From Stichopus chloronotus (Eukaryota; Echinodermata; Holothuroidea; Aspidochirotida; Stichopodidae), in NCBI GenBank assembly GCA_021234535.1, contig SFZH01000008.1, positions 24,568,455 to 24,632,454 of the forward strand: a stretch of 64,000 nucleotides of DNA, given 5' to 3'. Positions 1 to 9,506 of the stretch are shown here, in pieces. Under the pieces are notes generated by a model. The model did not search any database and was not told where the DNA came from. It saw only the letters and a list, made by a program, of their open reading frames with translations. Both the position numbers and the translations under genes were made by a program. Numbering within the stretch: the stretch's first letter is position 1; each line of letters begins with the position of its first letter.

Positions 1-760
1 TCGCACGATTACAAATATTACACGTACTATGGCTTCCCTAAGGAAGCTTAAAAATGCCGTCCAGATGAGAATTTTCTTCGCTCCCTACCTGGACAATTTT
101 CTGCAAAATTTTTACATAACAAGAAAATACAGCATCAAAAATCGATCAATTGTTTAGTTATGTTATTTGAACAATTACACAATCTTCTGCCAAATATCCT
201 CTGACAACTTGTTCTATTTGGTCAACTCAACAGTTCTCTGCAAAATTATTGACTTGTTCACTTATTTTCTGAAGGATCTTGCGACAATTTTCTGACATAT
301 TTTTTTTCTGACAAAATATTTAAATAACATTGATTACATAACGTCATTTCAACATTTTTTTGCAAAATGTTGATGTGATGCCTTCTTTTTAAGTGAGCAA
401 GTAAACAATTTTCTGCAGAATGTAAACTTGTTCATATCTTGCTAAGTGAGCAATTAATCAATTTTCTGACAATTGGTTAAATGATTACTTATATCTTCAT
501 TTAATTTGTATTTCTGGTCTAAAAAGAGAACTAGTGGATATTCTGCAGAAAATTGATGAAATGACAAGATATGGTAATTTGTAGCTTGAACATTTTGCAG
601 AAAATCGTTCAATTGCTCACTTAGAAAGGAAAGTCAGAAAGTCAACATTTTGCACAAAAAAAAAAAAAAAAAATGTGCAAATTGCCCACTTAGTAAGAAA
701 GTGAACAAGTAGACATTTTGCAGTAAATTTTTGAACTGAAAGGATGTGATAAGTGATAAG
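1..760. repeat. Degenerate inverted/tandem repeat with TTTTCTGCA core
   Basis: A unit of roughly 45-60 bp recurs with the core TTTTCTGCAAAAT and the phrase AAGTGAGCAA. In the left half (to about 480) the core reads on the plus strand. In the right half (from about 540) it reads as its reverse complement, ATTTTGCAGAAAA. The block is therefore a large imperfect inverted repeat of short tandem units, like a foldback element. An A-run sits at about 655-672. No coding capacity is seen. Confidence 0.6.
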
Positions 761-1234
761 TTGTTATTTTGAGCTTCCGTAAGCTACGATTTTTACTACA
801 TAACCTTCAAAAGATACCGAATCGTAAACACTAAAATTCCAGTATCTCCAACCACACTATTTCTTTCTTGCTGTTAGTAGGGTAAAACTTGTTTCAAAAC
901 CTCATCACTTTAGGTCAGTTTCAATACTTTATGCTACGATCGATGATCAATATGGTCGAACACACCAGGGAGTTCTTAGCCCCTGCCAACTAGCACTTCC
1001 CCTTCTCAAAATAAGTAATTCCACTATTTTTTTAATCAAAATGCATAAACAAGTTCCATGAGCTGCATGTCAAGGATAGGCAAAACATGTGTCATAAAGA
1101 CTCAAAGGGTCTGTATTTTAAACCATTATAACATTACCTGTATTGCCAGGTTTACAACCAGGCTGAACTTCACCTGTGAACTTCACCTGTCTTCACATCA
1201 ATATTGATATAGAGTTCTGTATAACTGAGTTCCC
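761..1234. other. No gene seen
   Basis: AT-rich sequence without a convincing open frame, splice-flanked exon or recognisable repeat. A short direct duplication of the phrase CTTCACCTGT lies near 1168-1193. Confidence 0.5.
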
Positions 1235-1426
1235 TTAGTACATTGAAATGCAGTGTAATTCATCATCAGGAGCAGCAACATCAATCCAGTGTTGATCCAG
1301 GTTTGTCCTGGACACCGGGTCCCTGCATTTCATGCGATTGCACCATTTTGGAATTCTCTTCGTCAACACCCTTTCAATGATCTTCATTGCATAATCCAGC
1401 AACTTTAGTCCCCTGCATGCCCTCAC
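1235..1426 (-). pseudogene. Non-LTR retrotransposon reverse transcriptase fragment
   Basis: The minus-strand frame contains CRGLKLLDYAMKIIERVL. This matches the (Y)RGLKLLEHxMKVxERV motif found in the fingers region of reverse transcriptases of LINE-like elements and their genomic relics. Only about 20-25 residues match. The expected downstream motifs, including the catalytic aspartates, are absent, and the rest of the 63-codon frame looks unrelated. This is an isolated scrap of a retrotransposon, not a host gene. The element family cannot be named from so little. Confidence 0.6.
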
Positions 1427-1559
1427 TCAATCACATTCCCCTTCCATTGAAGGGACACGTACACTTAATGCTCAATCATATAGCACTCCTCATTCATTCA
1501 CACCCTTCCTGATTTTCATCACTATGGCAATCTCTATCTCCGGGCACAGTTATCTTTAC

Positions 1560-1962
1560 AAGTACTTTTAAAGAACTTGCCTTAATCGTTCCTCCAAGAT
1601 CAATCACTGGCGAACTTTCACAAGCTTGATTATTCTCCTGCATGTTTCTCTCCATGCCAGCTTACCAAACCCTGTCTATCTCCTTTTGGAACTATCAAGT
1701 CTGTTATAGCGTACTTGTGTGAGTTTACATGTTGATGCAACTTAGATGTAGTGGACATACAATCTTTAGAAAAGCTCTGTAAACCTGTCTGGAATGTCTC
1801 AGCCATGCATATTGGAATGTACAACGCTAGACCAAAAATGAGACCTCTGAGGACAGACATCTTTAGTGTAGATGTAAATTGTAACCACTCTTGAAAAGAC
1901 TGAGGGACAGCGATAGGGCGAAGCAGTTGCTGCTTGTAAACTGACAAAAGTTGAAAGATCAT
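1560..1962 (-). pseudogene. Diverged copy of the 3-8 kb gene-fragment repeat, with signal-peptide-like start
   Basis: A 110-codon minus-strand frame contains an internal Met followed by SVLRGLIFGLALYIPICMA, which reads like a signal peptide. The DNA is homologous to the units at 3.2-5.5 and 7.0-7.7 kb: the phrase around ATGTCTGTC, the CATGCAT phrase and the exon-B phrase ATGGAGAGAA all recur in the same order. In the other copies the same Met frame stops after about 18 codons. A phase-0 donor (TTG|GTAAGC) ends the hydrophobic frame near 1665. It could be the 5' exon of a secreted or membrane protein, or a chance open frame in a repeat. No family was recognised. Confidence 0.35.
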
Positions 1963-2450
1963 GTAATTTCTTCCTTTAGGAAAAAATAATGTTGTTTGTC
2001 AAATCAAAAGAGCAGCTGCCTTTAATTACGTGACAAACGATCACTTAATTTCTACTGATGGGAACATTTGTAAGTAGATACAATCAGACCATCATTGACA
2101 CTGGCAGTCTCATTATTCATGTTAAAGTCACTTCATTGGTATTAGCATTTTTTCGAGACAGCAGGAATTTGAACCTTACTTAGAAATTATCTATACCTTC
2201 GTACTGCATCACAGTGTATTAAATAAGCAATACACAATAGAATGCCATACACTATATTGACCTGAATTGTTCTGATAGTTTACTATAGAAAGTACTAGAG
2301 ACACAAGAAAGCAGTGACAAATTACTGCATCACTTATTGTAAGACTGCAAACCAAAAGTTGACTATTTTCAGGAAAGTTGACCCTTGCACACACGCATTT
2401 ACCATTCCACAGTCTCGCTCCTCTATTCGCAATCAAACATAATGCCCAGT
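1880..2450. repeat. Dispersed duplicate, partner of 7690-8330
   Basis: Segments such as GAAAAGACTGAGG, GACCTGAATTGTT and GTGACAAAATTACTGC (one base different here) recur in the same order and orientation at 7690-8330. The two blocks flank the cassette array and belong to one diverged segmental duplication. Confidence 0.6.
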
Positions 2451-2944
2451 ATACTTGGTGAGCACTTTTCTTACAGTTTTACGTCAATGAGTTCTTGTAT
2501 AGTATGTTCTTTCGAGGCATAAGTAGAGTTTTTGATACTGTTCTCTTTACCTTAAATCGAAAAGCATTTCAGTGTACTTCCATTTGTCTCATAAGGATGT
2601 TGTGGTTGCAAAGTCAGTTTAAAGATCAGTCAATCACATCTTCCTTTTCCTCGAAGATCCACACCACCACACTTAACCAAGTTTGTAATGACAATGACTC
2701 GGACTTGAGTCGACTCGAGTAACCTTTTCTAATGACTCGACATGGACTCGAGTCAGCCACCGGATTGCCTTGCCGTGGTTCGAATTTTTAGTATTTGACT
2801 CGAGTCAAAATTTCAGTTGACCGCTTCCTTTTTCAATACTCGTTGTTTGCAACTTCAACAATCGTCGGTTGCTAACGTAGACAAGGATAATAAGAACTAC
2901 TTTAGAGTTTCGGATATTCCCTGTCATTGCATGGAGCGATCGCT

Positions 2945-2997
2945 GCCATTATGAAAGCGGTTTAAATTCGGTCCTTTTTGACCGCTTTCGTAATGGC
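2945..2997. repeat. 16-17 bp stem hairpin
   Basis: GCCATTATGAAAGCGGT pairs with ACCGCTTTCGTAATGGC with one mismatch across a loop of about 19 nt. It lies in the left part of the candidate hAT element and may be a subterminal hairpin of it. Confidence 0.6.
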
Positions 2998-3016
2998 TGA
3001 TTAAAATACAGTTTTC

Positions 3017-3195
3017 TACTACACTCACATCTGAATGGCTATATTTTAACTTTACGACTTCCCTTTGAAAAACGAAATTTTCTCACATTTGAGAATAAAT
3101 TTCACAGAGCATCAATGGGGTCTTCTTTCATGTTTTTTTTTTTCACATGAAAGATGTGTTTCATATATTTAATCACGCACTTTTACTTGTTACTT
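3017..3195 (+). repeat. Direct repeat, copy 1 (partner 6412-6593)
   Basis: About 180 bp beginning near CTCACATCTGAATGG, including a T-tract followed by CACATGAAAG and ending near ACTTGTTAC. It recurs in the same orientation at 6412-6593 with few differences. The pair brackets the cassette array and the hAT transposase relic. Confidence 0.7.
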
Positions 3196-3800
3196 TGACA
3201 CGTTTTTATCGTTAAAACTTCCTGGGTATCAGATATCAATTTTCATACTCACTTCTGTAGGTATGGGATCAAGTTGATCTCAATCTCTGACAAATTTCCT
3301 TAAATCTTGGTGAAATATAGTCATGCATGCTGGAATGTACAAGCCTCAGTCAGAAAAAAGATCTCTGCAGACAGATATCTGTACATGATGTGACTGTTCA
3401 TATGGCTTACTGTTTCGAGATTACATCTTTATATAGCTTAGGTCAAGTTGATCTCAATCTCTAACAAGTTTCCTTAAATATATGTGAAATATCTTAGTCA
3501 TGCATGCTAGAATGTACAAGCCTCACTCAGACATCAGACATACAGACATCTGTACATGATGTGACTGTTCTTTAAAAGCAAATTACCAAAGAGAACTCAC
3601 AACATCATAGGCAGTGTGAGGTATAGTGAGTTGTCAAACTGCTGCACCTGATCTGTGCCATATTTAACGTTCCGGCATTCTGACAGCGCACAACGGTAAC
3701 ATAACAAGTTAACAAATGTTCCACCGAACAGAAACTTCCCGATATGAATGTTTCAGTTGTTTAGACTTCCCTTGTATCAGGTACCAATTTTAATATTCAC

Positions 3801-3941
3801 TATTTTAGGTATGGGATCTATTGCTCTTCTCCAATAAGTGATTGGCGAAATATACAAATCTTTTAAAATCGAAACTCCAATTATCGTATTTTTCTCCATG
3901 GTTCTCTCCATGTGCTCTCTCTGATTTATGTCCACATTTCT
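3801..3941 (-). CDS. Exon-B cassette, copy 1 (partial gene, unknown protein)
   Basis: Forty-seven open codons follow a TAATTACAG acceptor in phase 0. The cassette ends at GTGAAT, a weakened donor compared with GTGAGT in its sisters. The peptide starts RNVDINQREHMERTMEKN and ends IDPIPKI. It shares the QRE-M, I-I and (I)DPIP positions with the other copies. It is hydrophilic and has no cysteines. No family was recognised. The intact frame plus splice signals suggest a present or recent exon, but relatedness of the copies weakens that inference. Confidence 0.4.
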
Positions 3942-4190
3942 CTGTAATTAAAATAAGATACTTTTAACAAGCTATATAGTTCACTGGTTCGAGTGTACAT
4001 TTTTATATAGCTTAGATCAAGTTGATCTCAATCTTTGACAAATTTCCTTAAATCTTGGTGAAATATTTTAGTCATGCATGCTGGCATGTGCAAGCCTCAG
4101 TCAAAAATGATCTCTCCAGACAGACATCTGTACATGATGTGACTGTTCTTCAAAAGCAGAATACATAAGAGAACTCACAACATCACTGGC

Positions 4191-4330
4191 AGTGTGAGGT
4201 ATAGTGAGTTCTCAAACTGCTGCACCTGTTTCTGTGCCATGTTATGTTCTGGCATTCTGACAGCGCACAGTGCAAACAACAAATTTACAAATGTTCCATC
4301 GAACAGAAACCTCCCGATGTAACTGTTTTA
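4191..4330 (-). pseudogene. Exon-A-like segment (array copy)
   Basis: Minus strand. It ends at a GTGAGT donor and has a CGCTGTCAG acceptor-like phrase upstream. One frame reads through as FLFDGTFVNLLFALCAVR followed by MPEHNMAQKQVQQF, and ends in phase 2. The sister copy at 7436-7543 uses a different frame (LSECHNIT...), which is broken here by a stop. The conflicting frames mean the coding status is unresolved. It is more likely a decayed exon. Confidence 0.3.
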
Positions 4331-4376
4331 GTTGTTAAGGCTTCCCAGGTACCAGATATCAATTTTTAATACTCAC

Positions 4377-4517
4377 TCTTGTAGGTATGGGATCTATTTG
4401 TCTTCTAAAATGATTACTTGGCGATACACACAAATCGCTGAAAAGCAGATCTGTAATTATCGAATTTTTTTGCATCATTCTCTTCATGTATTCTCTCTGA
4501 ATTATGTCTGGATCTTT
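4377..4517 (-). CDS. Exon-B cassette, copy 2 (partial gene, unknown protein)
   Basis: Forty-seven open codons between a TAATTACAG acceptor and a perfect GTGAGT donor, phase 0 at both ends. The peptide begins KDPDIIQREYMKRMMQKN and ends RRQIDPIPTR. Length and key positions match copies 1 and 3, with substitutions spread through the sequence. No known domain is recognised. It lies within the candidate hAT element, between array copies 1 and 3. Confidence 0.45.
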
Positions 4518-4846
4518 CTGTAATTAAAATAAAGATATTATTAAACAAGCCATCTGACTTACTGGTTCGAGTTTACAGCTTTAAATAGCTTAGATCAAGT
4601 TGATCTCAATCTCTGACAAATTTCCTTAAATCTTGGTGAAATATAGTCATGCATGCTGGAATGTAGAAGTCTCAGTCAGAAAAAGATCTCGGCAGACAGA
4701 CATCTGTACATGATGTGACTCATGTTCTTTAAAAGCAAATTACCAAAGAGAACTCACAACATCATAGGCAGTGTGAGGTATAGTGAGTGTTGAATGTTTC
4801 ACTTGTTTAGACTTCCCTTGTATCAGGTATCAATTTTAATACTCAC

Positions 4847-4987
4847 TTTTTTAGGTATGGGATCTATTGCTCTTCTCCAATAAGTGATTGCCGAAATATA
4901 CAAATCTTTTAAAATCGAAACTCCAATTATCGTATTTTTCTCCATGGTTCTCTCCATGTACTCTCTCTGATTTATGTCCACATTTCT
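4847..4987 (-). CDS. Exon-B cassette, copy 3 (partial gene, unknown protein)
   Basis: Forty-seven open codons, with a TAATTACAG acceptor and GTGAGT donor, phase 0-0. It is very close to copy 1, with only a few replacements (for example H to Y in QRE(H/Y)M and P to A in the SP-IT phrase). The exon-A segment that should follow it in the neighbouring unit is partly deleted. Function unknown. Confidence 0.45.
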
Positions 4988-5209
4988 CTGTAATTAAAAT
5001 AAGATACTTTTAACAAGCCATATAGCTTACTGGTTCGAGTTTACACCTTCATATAGCTTAGATCAAGTTGATCTCAATCTCTGACAAATTGTCTTAAATC
5101 TTGATGAAATATAGTCATGCATGCTGGAATGTACAAGTCTCAGTCAGAAAAAGATCTCGGCAGACAGACATCTGTACATGATGTGACTGTTCTTTAAAAA
5201 CAGTGTACA

Positions 5210-5360
5210 AAAGAGAACTCACAACATTATAGGCAGTGTGAGGTACAGTGAGTTGTCAAACTGCTGCACCTGTTTCTGTGCCATGTAATGTTCTGGCATT
5301 CTGACAGCGCACAGTGCAAACAAAACAAATAAACGAATGTTCCGTCGAACAGAAACCTCC
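5210..5360 (-). pseudogene. Exon-A-like segment (array copy at 5.2-5.36 kb)
   Basis: Minus strand, ending at GTGAGT near 5220. The frame LSECQNITWHRNRC is shared with the 7.5-kb copy (LSECHNITCTWHE) but meets a stop before the donor. A 2-bp length difference upstream shifts it relative to the 4.2-kb copy. It looks like a decayed exon with a conserved N-glycosylation sequon (NIT). Confidence 0.3.
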
Positions 5361-5764
5361 CAATATAACTATTTTAGTTGTTAAGGCTTCCTGGGTAGGC
5401 CTATCAGGTATCTGTGGAACATACTGCATTTTCTACCTGAGGTAATAATAGATAACCAAGCAGAATATGAGAATGTAACATTTTTTTAAAGGAGACAAGA
5501 AAGACAGTTCCATGTCGGTGTGAAGGTGGGAGTACTTATTACGTCTGATATGCCTATTACCTAGTGTGCGACTTGTTTGTTTCCTTTATGATTAATGCTG
5601 CCTTATCAACACAAATCTCATTTTAGTCTTTGGCATGAGTTGACATGGAATTAGACTTGCTAATGTAACCAAGGTTTTAGACAAAATTTTAATCCGGTTC
5701 ACAAGTTTCACTGTACTTTAAACATGTTATTCATTGCACAGACCTAATATTTGCTGCAGCTGAA

Positions 5765-6130
5765 CAGTTGGGGCAAGGCACGCAACCATCATCACAGCAC
5801 TGGTGAAGATCAGCCAAGTGCAGGTAAACGTGCCAAGCACTTTAGCAGTTACAAGAAACGGCGACCTTCCGAGACAAACAAGACAGTGGCTGCCCAATAC
5901 GTTAGATACCTTGAGTATACATAGGAGGATGTGGTTACATGCTGACATTTAGGATAAGTTAGCAAGCCAAACTACCAGCTCCGTTAACACTTGCTAAGCG
6001 ATTTCTTGCCATTCCACCATCCAGTGCACCAGTGGAACATTGCTTCAGCCACGGTTGCATCATTGTGAGGCCACATCGAGCACGTCTAGCTGGTGGAATG
6101 CTTTCCGGGCTTTCTTTACTTCAAGTGTAA
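5765..6130 (+). pseudogene. hAT transposase C-terminal (dimerisation) domain relic
   Basis: From 5969 to 6130 a 54-codon frame reads LTLAKRFLAIPPSSAPVEHC followed by FSHGCIIVRPHRARL. This matches the hAT dimerisation motif (LAxRFLAIPxSSAxxERxFS...RxxL). The usual Glu-Arg is Glu-His here. Upstream, in another frame at about 5783-5905, the segment FSSYKKRRPSETNKT then AAQYVRYLEYT resembles the linker before this domain. Several stops and frameshifts separate the parts, so the gene is dead. It is the best evidence that 2.7-7.0 kb derives from a hAT transposon. Confidence 0.8.
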
Positions 6131-6411
6131 TAATCAAGTGTGAATTGCTCATGGACAATAAAACCGTTACATTTTTCGACACTTGGAACTTTGGACTTGC
6201 TAACCATGCATTTGACCTGCTGTAGGTCGTCCACATTACGTTTGCCCTTCTTTCAACTTATTTCACTTTTTTTTTTTAGTCTAAGTATTTTCAGTATATG
6301 TCAGGATAGAATATTGTATCCAAGGAAAACTAAGAAGTTTGTAATAATTTTCACAATTAAGTGAGAAAAATATGCCACATGATTCTTAAAGACATGGATT
6401 AATTACAGTCG

Positions 6412-6593
6412 TCTACTACCCTCATATCTGAATGGGTGCATTTTAACTTTACGACTTCTCTTTGAAAGTAGAAATTTTCTCACTTTAGAGAATAAATTTC
6501 ACAGAACATCAATGGGGTCTTCTTTCATGTTTTTTTTTTTTCACATGAAAGGTGTGTTTCATATGTTTATCCATGCACTTTTACTTGTTACTT
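6412..6593 (+). repeat. Direct repeat, copy 2 (partner 3017-3195)
   Basis: Same sequence and orientation as 3017-3195, including GAATAAATTTCACAGA and the T-tract followed by CACATGAAAG. Confidence 0.7.
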
Positions 6594-7055
6594 GGATACT
6601 TATGCAGTTGCCAACAGTATTTGTGCAGGTAATCAGATAAGAGTAAGAACATGTGCTTTCTGTTCAGCTGTTATTTATTAGGGAATCACAGCAATTAAGG
6701 TACCCGATTGGCATTATTTTTTCTTTTCTTTTTTATTTTTTGAGGGCGGTTGAACTGCTTAAAACCCTTTCTTTATCATTGTACCAATGTTTGTTAACTT
6801 CGTTTTTTGACTTGAAACTTACTTAATCAATGATTACTACTGACTCGAAATGACTTGCCGGATTATTTTTTCTTGTTCCGACTTGAATTGGAATGAGCAC
6901 TGACTCGACTTGACTCGATATGTAATGTAGATGACTTGACTTGTGACTCAAGCACAAGTTTCAACTCTGTGCTTAACACTCGATAATCCAGCATATTCCA
7001 CCAACATCATTGCAATCCCTAACTCTTCTCTCGCAAGTACGATTTTCACACTTAC

Positions 7056-7187
7056 TTCTGTAGGTATTGGATCTATTTCTATTATTGGCAAAGTACGAGA
7101 AATTGTGATAATAGGACGATCTTCAATTATCCAATTTTTCCTCATGATTCTCTGAATGTTCTGTCTCTGAATTATGTCTGGATCTCT
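7056..7187 (-). CDS. Exon-B cassette, copy 4 (partial gene, unknown protein)
   Basis: Forty-four open codons in phase 0, between a TAATTACAG acceptor and a perfect GTAAGT donor. The peptide begins RDPDIIQRQNIQRIMRKNW and ends EIDPIPTE. It keeps the RDPDIIQR and IDPIPT ends while the middle has diverged and lost three codons. Length change in whole codons with both ends and splice sites kept is what selection on a coding exon would leave. It may be spliced to the exon-A frame at 7436-7543, which ends in the matching phase. Function unknown. Confidence 0.45.
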
Positions 7188-7435
7188 CTGTAATTAAAAG
7201 AAAGATAAGATATTATTAAACAAGCCATGTAGCTTACTGGTTCGAGTTTTTTACATTTTTATATAGCTTAGATCAAGTTGATCTCAATCTTTGACAAATT
7301 TCCTTAAATCTGTGTGAAATGTCTTAGTCATGCATGCTGGAATGAACAAGCCTCAGTCAGAAAACGATCTCTCCAGACAGACATCTGTACATGATGTGAC
7401 TGTTCTTTAAAAGCAATGTACAAAAGAGAACTTAC

Positions 7436-7543
7436 GCCATCATAAGCAGTGTGAATTAGTTGCACCCAGGCTGATTCGTGCCATGTACAGGTAATGTTGT
7501 GGCATTCTGACAGCGCCAAATGCAAACATGACGAATGCTCCAT
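7436..7543 (-). CDS. Exon-A-like segment joined in phase with cassette 4 (partial)
   Basis: A minus-strand frame ends in phase 0 at a GTAAGT donor (GATGGC|GTAAGT). It includes LALSECHNITCTWHESAWV and QLIHTAYDG, two cysteines and an N-glycosylation sequon (NIT), so an extracellular segment is plausible. The upstream boundary is not established. Its phase fits cassette 4 downstream. The homologous segments at 4.2 and 5.2 kb have this frame interrupted, so this is the best preserved copy. Protein family unknown. Confidence 0.35.
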
Positions 7544-7689
7544 CGAACAGAAACCTCTCGATATAACTGTTTTAGTTGTTAAGACTTCCCGGGGTATCGG
7601 TTATCAGGTATCTACGGAGCATGATGCATTTTCTACCTGAAGTGACAATATATAACCAAGAATAAAGAGAGTGTAACCTTTCAAAAGGA

Positions 7690-8330
7690 GACAAGAAGGA
7701 CAATTCCATCATGACAGTAGATGTAGACTTTCAAATATTGCAGAATTTGGTGCTTACAACAGGTACTTTTAGGCCTCTTGAAAAGACTGAGGGCAAACTT
7801 AAGATGGGACGTTGCAGCTGCCATTTAGGTGACAAAAGTTGATGTCATTTCAAAAACCGTTATCACCACTGGCATTTGGGTTATTTTTGTTTGCGTAACT
7901 TCAATGACTGAGTATTTTATTTCAATTTGCAGGAATTTAGTCCTTACACTGGTATTATTAACACTTTCTTTTGGATCATTCAAGTAGTTGAGTAATCAAT
8001 AAGTAATGCTCAACCACGTGCCACACACAATAAAAGCATCTAGTATAATGACCTGAATTGTTGTAAAAAGATCACTATTGCAACTTTTATAGGTAAAACA
8101 AATTAGTGACAAAATTACTGCCTAAATTATCGTACGAATGCAGACTATAACTTGCTATCTAATGTCGATAGAGATGACACTAGCGCAAACACACTTACAA
8201 TTCCATAGTCTTGATCTTCTACGCCATTTTAATTGGAAGTTCAGTGAACATTCTTTCAACAATTGTACTAAAATGTATTATTGCTCTAGTATTTGTTTCA
8301 ACGCACAAATCAAGTGTGACTTTCTTGCAA
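7690..8330. repeat. Dispersed duplicate, partner of 1880-2450
   Basis: Same ordered phrases as 1880-2450 (GAAAAGACTGAGG, GACCTGAATTGTT, and ATTCCATAGTCT versus ATTCCACAGTCT). No convincing exon. Confidence 0.6.
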
Positions 8331-8590
8331 CTTGTATCTTGCATCCTCACGTTATAGTGTCACAAGAAAGATATCCTTGAGTTCGGTAACCACAAAACTT
8401 TCTCAAGGTCACATAGCGAATGGGTCATTATGTTAAGTTCTACAACCGAACCATTACACACATTAGTTTGCTCAATCTTACTGCTTCACTGACAGCTTTG
8501 ACGACATATCAACCAGACGCCGAATGACGTTGAGACCCCTCGCCAGTGTTAAGGGCAAACAAACGACAAAACCTACTACCGATGCTAAAG

Positions 8591-8943
8591 TTAAAGGGAA
8601 ATAGGGCGTTTGTTTTACAGAAAACAACCATATTTTTAAAACCAATATTTGTGGACATAGAATGATAGATTATTGAAAATAAGGAAGGACAGTAGCCTTC
8701 TTCTGAAGGAATAAGATTCTCACAGATAGAAATTCAGTTATTTGTTGCTCAACAATCATTTGTTCACCCAAACTTTTCAAAATTCAAATGATGCATCTTC
8801 TGTTACTCGTCACATGCTTAATGGTTTGAGGAGATGAAGCTCTTGCAGATGTTTATTGGTGAGACTGAATGGTTTAATAATGATTAAAGCTATTTTCTTC
8901 ATATGCCATTTTGGTATATTCTAAACGCCCTATTTCCCTTTAA
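8591..8943. mobile_element. TTAA-flanked MITE family B, complete copy
   Basis: A perfect 17-bp terminal inverted repeat, AGGGAAATAGGGCGTTT / AAACGCCCTATTTCCCT, is flanked by TTAA on both sides. The element is 353 bp including the target duplication and has no coding capacity. TTAA duplication is typical of piggyBac-like transposition, although the usual CCY start is not present. Other copies lie at 15060-15628, 23462-23812 and 45068-45421. Confidence 0.85.
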
Positions 8944-8959
8944 AACTCTTTACTCTTTG

Positions 8960-9506
8960 TGAGATTAGATGTCTACAAGGTCACAAATCATGATTTTTAC
9001 TGACCTCACATGACGTTTCACCCCTCATAAAAAATATCAAATATCATCTGCTCTTCAAGAGGTAAATGTTAACAGTAATATTCAGTAGCTGAGATGTATG
9101 TGTCCTCAAGTGGCCTTTGATCGTGCCTAAAAATGATACAAATCATCTACTGACAATGGTCGACCTACAAATCAAGTTTGAAGTTCCAGTGCCTTTCCTT
9201 CATTTACACCGTGTTTACATGATTTTTAAAATATATATGACCTCTATGCTGACCTCACAAAACCTTTGAATAAAACAGAGTGACAATGCACTTTCAAGAG
9301 TTACAAGTATAAACAGTATGAAGTACCAGTAACTGAAACGCAGTTCTTGAGACAAAAGTTTCCATACTCTCACCTCTTGTGGTCTCAAATGATCTTTGCC
9401 CTCCACGAAAAGCAATTGATAACCTACACACTAAATTTGAGGACAGGCAACATGCAGTTGCTGAGATATCTCAATTAGTTGTTTTTTCCCCAATTTGTCA
9501 ATCATA
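8960..9506 (-). repeat. AGGTCA satellite-family fragment, minus orientation
   Basis: TGACCTCA and TGACCTT phrases spaced through the block are diverged minus-strand units of the 145-bp family seen at 25061-26940. The block is interrupted by the solo LTR at 9511 and resumes at 10171. Confidence 0.55.

Larger units (their letters stand above)
3200..5480 (-). repeat. Tandem array of exon-bearing units (three to four partial copies)
   Basis: Units of about 470-580 bp are repeated head to tail. Each carries, reading the minus strand, an exon-A-like segment ending in a GTGAGT donor, a spacer containing ATGTCTGTC and the phrase AGATCAACTTGATCT, a TAATTACAG acceptor, an exon-B open frame and a second donor. 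The first unit (3200-3420) has lost most of exon B. The unit at 4750-4990 has lost the exon-A acceptor region. A fourth, more diverged unit lies outside at 7020-7680. Confidence 0.7.
2680..6960 (+). mobile_element. Decayed hAT-type DNA transposon (candidate limits)
   Basis: Both ends carry clusters of GACTCGA and ACTCGAGTC motifs (2696-2815 and 6840-6952), of the kind seen in hAT subterminal regions. The right end reads into a degenerate inverted version of the left end. A decayed hAT C-terminal domain lies near the right end on the plus strand (5969-6130), as expected for a transposase gene ending there. The interior also holds three units of the minus-strand cassette array, so the element either captured them or was inserted among them. 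The limits are approximate and no clean 8-bp target duplication was identified. Confidence 0.4.
7020..7680 (-). repeat. Fourth cassette unit, outside the candidate hAT
   Basis: Colinear with 4840-5480. It has exon B, the spacer with AGATCAACTTGATCT, exon A and the trailing phrase TGCATTTTCTACCTGA. It is more diverged than the array copies are from each other. It continues into 7690-8330, which matches 1880-2450. Confidence 0.65.
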
